Source: Toxonevra muliebris (lineage: Eukaryota; Arthropoda; Insecta; Diptera; Pallopteridae). Taken from it: a stretch of 64,000 nt of DNA. The stretch lies in NCBI GenBank assembly GCA_963691655.1, contig OY829326.1, positions 110,829,388 through 110,893,387 of the forward strand, in the 5' to 3' direction. The position numbers were made by a program, and so were the translations under genes. Positions 56,721 through 64,000 of this stretch are shown piece by piece (positions within the stretch are counted from its first letter, which is position 1; each line of letters starts with the position of its first letter). A model generated the notes under the pieces. The model was not told where the DNA came from. It saw nothing but the letters and a program-made list of their open reading frames with translations, and searched no databases.

Positions 56721-58661
56721 AACTTGGCTATAACATTTTTTAGCGTTACCCAAAAACAGCGACATGAAGTTGGTAGGTCTCTGTTTCCTTTGCGGTGCTT
56801 AATTAGAGTTAAAAAAAATTATTAATGTAGAATACGTTTTTTGGGTAATAAAAGTAGTGTAGTAAAAAAAATTGAAGCCTTAAAGCATTTGCTGGTGTCT
56901 ATTTGTTTTTGAGTTCCCAAAATACTATTGACAACGAAATTGTTATTTTTAAAAAGATGTCCAGCGCGGAGTTTTGTAACTTTTTTACGTGCATGGCCTA
57001 ACAAACCGCATAGATGGAAAAAGTGTTAAATATACTTTCAGCTGATAAAGTTGGTGCTATTAAAAAATTATTAAGTTTCACATATAAAATGGTAATATTG
57101 CATATTCATTTTATTATATGCTAAGCTAAAATATATAAAAAGTTATAGAAAATAGAAAAAAATATGCCAAGCTATCTTTGAAACTATAAGCGTCAGTCCT
57201 GGGTTAAAGTATTCCCATAATATTAATACATCTGACAATCCTTTGCGACTTTAGCAATGTAGATGTTTCTACTCGTAAGATGCAAAAAATTATTGAAAAT
57301 ATACTAAGTTCGGGAGATTTCTTTCACAATCCCAGAATTTCAGATGCCATGTTATAGTAAATTTCGTGTTGTCAGAATTGAAATCGTTCATACGAATGTA
57401 TGAAGGCATGTGCTGATAAACAAATATTTTAATTTTTCCAGAGTTAAATAAACAAAGTTAATTACTAACTTAATAATATTGAAAACTTATGCCAGTTTAT
57501 TGCATATATTCATTAAAAAAATTATTTCATTTATTAGTTTATCTAATTTTTATACAATGCTTGTATATCTGCATATGTATGTTGCTATTGTAATCGTGTC
57601 ATATATTTCAAATCCAAATAAATGTCAGTTGTTAAAATATATGCATTTTTTGATAAATGTTTACAGTGCAAAAATTAATTTATAATTCAATAAAATCATG
57701 AATAAAAAAACAAAAATCAAAACTATTTAAATACAAACATACAAAAGTTTATTAAATATAATGAGTTTTTAATTGTAATTTATTACAACAGAAGCAATAA
57801 TTTTTTATGAATAATTTAAAAGTATTTTTAGAAAAATAGTTGTGCTGTCATAATAGTTTAAGGATTAATGAATGTAGTAGTTTAACTCACGATTTAATTT
57901 TCAGGTTAAAGGCTACGAAATAAAATCAAATAAAATTATCAAAGTCTTTTAAATTTTTACAACACTTAATAATTCTTAGTATAAGTGCATTTAACTTCCT
58001 TATAAAAAAAATTTGTATATAATACTAATGACCTCACTTCACTTTTGCTTTACCAGTTGTGCACGCTTTACTTCATTCTATGACAGTTGGGTCAATTAGA
58101 GTAAATGAATACCTTAATTAAACTAAGAAAAAATATGATAAAAATTTTTCCATTCAAAAAATTCAAATAAAACAGTAATTGAGGTTAGTGTACCATGCAA
58201 CAGTACACTGCAAAATTAATTTGCTCGAAATACTATAACCTCCATCCATGGATGCTGGCTGTCAAAGAAAAACTTTCTCCTACCAAGTACTTCGTTGTAA
58301 ATGTGAAAACTTGAATTATTCTTGTTTGGTTTAGGCTAATAAATTTTCTGTCAGAAAGTTCAAGTTTATGCTCACATTTTGATGGTGTTTTGTGTTAAGA
58401 AGAATTCCATACTAATTGTAGAATTTTTACACAGATATACATAAAAGACAGCGTAGAAAATAAATGAGTATTTGTTTTTGTTTGTTTTTTTTTTTTTATT
58501 ATTTACATTTGCTTATGGTGTTATTTAAGTGAAAATAAACTAATGAAGATGATTTTATCATAAGAGATAGTAACAATTTATAAACAATTAGTGCTGAGGC
58601 ATTATTCATTCAAAGATTAATTTTTTTGCATTTCTACTTAATAATAATTCTAAAAAAACTG
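56721..58661. other. AT-rich non-coding stretch
   Basis: No gene, RNA or element termini recognised. Several 60-77-codon frames have no domains. Confidence 0.55.
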
Positions 58662-58713
58662 ATATGATATTTTTAAAAATCAATGATTTCTATGATTTTT
58701 AAAAATATCATAT
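58662..58713. repeat. Perfect 20-bp hairpin, 12-nt loop
   Basis: ATATGATATTTTTAAAAATC at 58662-58681 is exactly complementary to 58694-58713. The stem can extend by a G-U and a T-A pair. The arms are AT-rich. No flanking duplication was seen. Confidence 0.85.
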
Positions 58714-59240
58714 TAAAAGTTCTACATTTTAATTAATGTATGGAGGGACTAACAAAAGTTTGCCAAGTTCAATAAAAAACAACAGACTTACTTAATATCT
58801 TTAATTCTTATAACTTTTTATCTTCTCTTCATTATTTCCATTAACTTCAATACATTTGTAAGGTCGGTGGATCCACATTTCAAAACATTCCTCGGATTCT
58901 ACTTTTTAGAGATTCTGAATTTCGACATTAACTGCATTAATTATTTTTTATTTTTGGAAATAACCGGAAATCGTTCAGCGCTAGATCCAGGGAATGTGAT
59001 ACTGCGCAAATAGGCAATAAAGTTGTTGGGTTTTTAGTTGTGTAAGATCGAGTTCCCCTTTTTTCTGGTTCTCCAACAAGCAGTTGCTGTATACCACGTA
59101 GCAGTTACCATCTGGTTCGATTCCCAAACGGGGAGTACTTGGTCTAAAAATTTACGTACGGATTGTTCTAATAAAATAAGTGACTTCGGTGACTTAATGC
59201 TTAAATTTTTGACTGAACCACTAATTCAACGGGTTCGATT
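58714..59240. other. Non-coding spacer
   Basis: No gene recognised. A plus-strand frame of 83 codons at 59038-59289 has no identifiable domain and overlaps the start of the duplicated segment. Confidence 0.5.
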
Positions 59241-59728
59241 TTCATGTAAGGAATTGAATGCACTTGAAAAAAAAAATTCTCTTGAGTAAAATTTTCAATT
59301 TTCATGGATTTCGATTAACATCGAAATCCATAAACTAAGATTAATTTTTTCCCTGAGGTACTTTAATGACAGAGCTGTAAAAGATTGCAGTCTTTTTATG
59401 TTTGAAGTCAACTGACTTCTAAAAAAAAATGATTGCAATAATCCAGTCATTTTGTGAATGCGGAATTAAGACTTTGAAGTCACAAATCATATTGAAGTCA
59501 ATGAGTTATTCTTCATTTTTGAAGCCATGAACGATCAGTTTCTTATTTGCTGTCCTAATCTCAACCAAATATTAATCGACTTGAAGTCATTCATTTTGAA
59601 GTAATTCAAAGTGAATTTAAGTCATTTGAAGTCAATTAAAGTCATTTCAATGAAGTCAATTGACTTTACTGAATTAAATTTTATTCATGGAAATAACTTG
59701 GAAGCCATTTAAGTTATTTTTTCAGAAT
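59241..59728 (+). repeat. Near-identical 488-bp direct duplication, copy 1
   Basis: TTCATGTAAGGAATTGAATG onward to TTATTTTTTCAGAAT is repeated at 59898-60385 with a constant offset of 657. The only difference I found is AGTAAAATTTTC versus AGTACAATTTTC. The segment includes a 12-bp perfect hairpin (59304-59315 with 59320-59331, loop TAAC) and the CAGAGCTGTAAAAG terminus at 59370. Confidence 0.9.
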
Positions 59729-59897
59729 TTTACACATTTTCATGATCACACTTGTTACGAATTTATATGTGTGTATTTAAATTTACATATTTTACAATAA
59801 AACGACAGCGTACGTGGAATATTTGGAAAATATCAACGTTCGTGAACATGCGCGAATTTTTTTTTTTTAAATGTTAGCGTGCGTGAACATGCGCGAA
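59729..59897. other. Insert between the 488-bp duplicates
   Basis: The 169-bp separator contains GCGTACGTGGAATA, CGTTCGTGAACATGCGCGAA and GCGTGCGTGAACATGCGCGAA; a related GTTAGTGCGTGAATATGTG follows the second copy at about 60385. These GTGAACATGCGCGAA-like repeats mark the junctions of the duplicated unit. Confidence 0.6.
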
Positions 59898-60385
59898 TTC
59901 ATGTAAGGAATTGAATGCACTTGAAAAAAAAAATTCTCTTGAGTACAATTTTCAATTTTCATGGATTTCGATTAACATCGAAATCCATAAACTAAGATTA
60001 ATTTTTTCCCTGAGGTACTTTAATGACAGAGCTGTAAAAGATTGCAGTCTTTTTATGTTTGAAGTCAACTGACTTCTAAAAAAAAATGATTGCAATAATC
60101 CAGTCATTTTGTGAATGCGGAATTAAGACTTTGAAGTCACAAATCATATTGAAGTCAATGAGTTATTCTTCATTTTTGAAGCCATGAACGATCAGTTTCT
60201 TATTTGCTGTCCTAATCTCAACCAAATATTAATCGACTTGAAGTCATTCATTTTGAAGTAATTCAAAGTGAATTTAAGTCATTTGAAGTCAATTAAAGTC
60301 ATTTCAATGAAGTCAATTGACTTTACTGAATTAAATTTTATTCATGGAAATAACTTGGAAGCCATTTAAGTTATTTTTTCAGAAT
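59898..60385 (+). repeat. Near-identical 488-bp direct duplication, copy 2
   Basis: This is the second member of the pair described for 59241-59728, with equal length and no net insertion or deletion. Downstream, the sequence diverges immediately after CAGAAT. Confidence 0.9.
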
Positions 60386-60881
60386 GTTAGTGCGTGAATA
60401 TGTGTGAGCATTAGTCAAAAAGTATTCACGCGCCCATCTCTAGTAAAAAATATTGCACCCATCTCTAAGGCAGAAATTTGTTCAGGTGTAGAACAGGTAA
60501 TACGTAAAAAGTACATAAAGAGCTTTTTTGTGTTTAATTAAATAATTATACTAGTTCATTCAATAACAGACTTCACTCAGTGAAGGTAAAGTCTCAATTG
60601 ATTGCAAGATTTCAAACCAATTTGAGGTCATGACTGTGACTTTAAACCAATTTGGAGTCATGACTGTGAAGTCATGTGAGTGATTGTGACGTATTTGCAT
60701 TGAAGTCTCTAATTGATTGCTATAATCAGTGAGCATTCATTGACTTCAAAAAGGCTGGTGAATTAATTTTTTAAAGTCATAAGTCTCAAATGAAATCAAA
60801 AACTGTAATCAGAAAACGTAATTCATTTGCAGTGACTTCAATGAATGCAGCTCCAAATGACTACATTCTTTTACAGCTCTG

Positions 60882-63800
60882 CTTAATACACATAAAAGGT
60901 AAAACAAAACAATTTCTTATTGCTACAACGGAGCGCTTGGCTCAATTTTTTAGAACCATTTGAGCGTTTTGCTATAGTCGAGTAAAATCTTTGCTGGCCC
61001 TTGCAAAGTTGCAGTCCCAGTTACTTTTATCGTTTAATGTAATTCAATGGATTTTTCCAGAGAGTCGAGACAGTCATAACTTTTTGGTTATTAATTCGTC
61101 CACTATTGGTGATAATGTGTTAATGTCAGTAATATTGTAGCTACTTAAGAGTAGAGTTCAATAAACAAATTTCAAGAAAAAAGTATACCAAAATGATGAC
61201 TTCGGGTCAGTTTTTTGAAGCAAGTTTTTGGGCTCTCTCTATAAATTACTGATAATAAGTTATGGTAGCTCTAAATTTAGTTTCTTTTGTATTTATTTAT
61301 CAGTTGTTAAAAAAATTCCGAAAATCGACTAAAGAACTCAATATCGAATTTTTTTGAGTTTGCTTCAAAACAATTTTTTTATTGGACTCTTAGTTTCAAT
61401 TTGGTGCTTAGTCGCCAACTATGGCAGTACTTTTACCCCTCATTACCAAATCTTAAACCAGTGTTGCATGGTGTAATTAGTTCTGATCCTATGAAATAAG
61501 GCATAATCTGATTTCACTCCTTAGAGTATGTGTTATTTAAGACTATACTCATAAATATGTCCAATGTCTGAGACGTAGTTTGTTATATCCTTTTGTTTAA
61601 TGGGCGTGCTCAAACTTATTAGTAAAATTTATATCTGAACTAGTTGCAGAAAATCTGGACTGTGGACGCCGGACTAGAAATTTAGGCAATCTAGATTAAT
61701 TTCGACTGTCTGGGAATCCTACTTGCAATATTGGTTAACAAGAAGACTTATAGTTTAAGCTTTGAAAACAAAAAAAAACGGTCTTAAAATTTTTTCAATG
61801 AAGCAGAAATTTTGAAATTATTTTGCAAAATCAATTGGAAGTAGAAAATGGCAGGGTGCATCACTGTGCTTGCAATTTGGATTTGTGGAAAATTTGCATT
61901 GGGTTGAGTTGAGGTCAAGATCCGTAGAAAACTGCTGTGGGATTTTGTTGACCTAATAGCATAATTAATTTATCTTTTTCCTAGTCTCCTACCGATTCTT
62001 CTGTAATTTTAAATAATATCATCATAATAGTTTGTTTGTGTAAAAATTAAAAAACAATTGAAAACTTTTATTAAAATTCATGATGTAACTACGCTACATA
62101 AATACAAAAGCAAGTACTTCGTACATATACTAATAGCATTGAAAAGTTTAGTGACCCTTGTTGGTTTGCTCTTATGTTATTCATTATGCCAACACTCGAG
62201 GGAATTTATACTTTCATTTTTTATCTGTCTACAGCGTAATGAAACACACTGAATAACTCCATATCATATGTCGTCACGTTCAGTTCATTATTACATCAGA
62301 ATTATTCAATTATATGGAACACGTGTATATTTCATATCCAAAGTTGACAGGTTTCCATTTAACTCAAATATCCAGATATGTATGAAAATATGTGCGAAGA
62401 ACCTTAAAAAATGAAAACAGATTTTAGTTGTTTTATAAATTAGAAATAGTTATGATTATGATAGTTATGCAATCATTTTAGCATATATATGAATGAAAAC
62501 GCAGAAAAATAAGGCAGTGAAGCACATCAGATAATATTTAAATGTTGGCAAATTACAACGGAAATTTGCTTTGTAGCATTTGCAGTGACGCCAGTTTACG
62601 CCGCAACAATTACATAGACATACCACAACATCACTTTTGTTTACCATATCGATTGGGGGCAAAAGCGTTCAAAAACATTTTGTTATGTTGAAATGCTTAT
62701 AAACTCGAATTTATGTTATTTAAAAATATTGAATAAATAAAATAAATTAAAGAGAAATCCCAAATAGTGAAATGCGTCCAGCTTCTGATACATGCGTTTT
62801 GTGGTTATCAAAATACGAGCGTACACTTGGACATTTGTGGTCTGCCCTACTGTCTGTCTGTACAGCTGCCTGCCTACTGACATTTGAATAACATTTAACA
62901 TTTTTGTGGTTCTACATTGCAAATAATTGAAGAGCATGAGATTTTTCAGAGATTGTTATTTCAATAGTTTTTATATAATTTTCGCAGCAATAAAAATATA
63001 TACATAGTATTTATTTTATGTTAAATGTATGTAAATATTTTAATAGATATCTCGAACACTTGTTGTTGTTCGTATAATTTGTGTTTGTTGCTGTTGTGAA
63101 TGTGATGCCGTAAAATGTAATGTAATATTTGTGCAAATTAAATGGTAATAGAGGAAATACACATACATATATATATAAAAAAAAGGGTACATCAACGACC
63201 TTTATGCTTTTGATGATTACCTATACCTATGCAATTGATGCTTAATTTTTACTATTCACGTATTCTAATTTCAATAAAATATGCAGGTATTCATAGCACA
63301 TTATCATTAATGCGTGTGTGTCATCATGTTTTAATGTCACTATTTTGATTGTATTTTAATGGCTTTTTTTGTATTTTAAAATTTTATTAAATAATTGTTG
63401 AGAATTTAATTTAATTGAAATTTGACTTTAGTAATTACATTAGGTTTATTCTGTTTAAATTTAAGAATTAAATTAAAAAAAAATATAAAGAAATATCAAA
63501 TTCTAAAATAGGTAAAACTTAAGAGAAGGGTAAAGTTGTCTCGCAGTAATATTATTAATAAAACTAGAACATTTTGTTCTGATATGAGTATCTCTTTGAT
63601 TTTAAATGGAATTTCTTTAATTAAAATGAAATCAAGTTCAGAAAGTTTAAGGTAGTATTTTGTAACTTTTTATACTTGATATTATTTCAAAAGTAGTGAA
63701 TAGAAGCAGTTTGTTAGTTCGTATTTAAGAGATTATATACGTTTTGGTACGGGAAACTTAGTGCATATTTGTGATTTTTTTTGGACTATTTGAAATAATT

Positions 63801-64000
63801 TATTTGAAACTAGCATAACAGGTATACATTATACATATTCTTACGAAAAAAAGAGTGGTCGGATATGAAAAAATATCGAAAACTGTAGAAGTTGTAGCTT
63901 TTGTCCTGATGCACGTTTTTTTTCTGCAGAGTCTGGTGGTGACCACGATTGAATGCCGACAACTTAATTGTAATCAAAAAGACAAAAAATTTACAGTTGT
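60882..64000. other. AT-rich non-coding stretch
   Basis: About 3.1 kb with no recognised gene, RNA or element boundary. It contains CTGTCTGTCTGTAC at 62866-62862 vicinity, ATATAT tracts near 63170 and short frames of 60-73 codons without domains. Confidence 0.55.

Larger units (their letters stand above)
59370..60881. mobile_element. GAAGTCA foldback element with CAGAGCTGTAAAAG ends
   Basis: CAGAGCTGTAAAAG at 59370 (and again at 60027 in the duplication) is mirrored by CTTTTACAGCTCTG ending at 60881. Between them lie dozens of GAAGTCA / TGACTTC motifs in both orientations, so the whole can fold back. Flanks TTTAATGA and CTTAATAC share TTAAT, a possible decayed 8-bp duplication. The same right end occurs at 8846-8863. 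No coding sequence. CAG...CTG ends would be compatible with a hAT-derived non-autonomous element, but that is not established. Confidence 0.65.

Overview
The window is AT-rich eukaryotic DNA that reads as intergenic or intronic sequence of an insect, most likely a higher fly (Diptera). This placement is an inference from base composition, from the mixture of transposon families (Tc1/mariner DD37D, DD37E and DD34E, hAT, Transib-like, and non-LTR elements with RNase H) and from the CCTAACC-type retroposon tail. I could not identify any host protein-coding exon, functional tRNA, rRNA or conserved ncRNA. Every recognisable protein match is a broken transposable-element (TE) gene. No open frame exceeds 135 codons, as expected for non-coding AT-rich DNA.

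Layout from left to right. 0-9 kb: fragment of a GAAGTCA-motif foldback element, copy 1 of a dispersed family (family C), a LINE tail, a 5'-truncated LINE on the minus strand (2.76-3.55 kb), a complete but dead DD37D mariner-like element with TA target duplication (5.93-7.19 kb), an element with Transib-like ends (7.2-8.2 kb) and a GACTTCAA array. 9-20 kb: LTR-like unit, three hairpin-bearing repeats near 12 kb, a dead DD37E element (13.5-14.8 kb), the first of three non-autonomous hAT copies (16.9-17.9 kb) and copy I of a terminal-inverted-repeat (TIR) family called R here. 25-36 kb: another hAT-type element with near-perfect 8-bp duplication, a strictly 10-bp minisatellite, R copy II in inverted orientation, and a 2.4-kb Tc1-like element of IR/DR architecture carrying a nested hAT with perfect 8-bp duplication.

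36-48 kb: a tRNA-derived SINE with perfect 10-bp target duplication, a long decayed LINE on the minus strand with YADD motif and RNase H, an RTE-type LINE tail, and two copies of an element with about 500-bp inverted arms and a fossil reading frame of an uncharacterised multicopy arthropod protein (complete copy 42086-44187). These are followed by a 487-bp foldback MITE and hAT copy 3. 50-61 kb: two further LINE remnants, a 1.6-kb element with CACAGTG ends and internal repeats, a 1.0-kb TIR element, a 152-bp tandem repeat, a 20-bp perfect hairpin, and a 1.5-kb GAAGTCA foldback element containing an almost identical 488-bp direct duplication. The remainder is unique-looking AT-rich DNA with microsatellites.

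The window therefore documents nested and sequential invasion by several TE classes. Non-autonomous elements outnumber those with recognisable transposase. All coordinates come from reading by eye; element ends and target duplications are given where I could align both sides.
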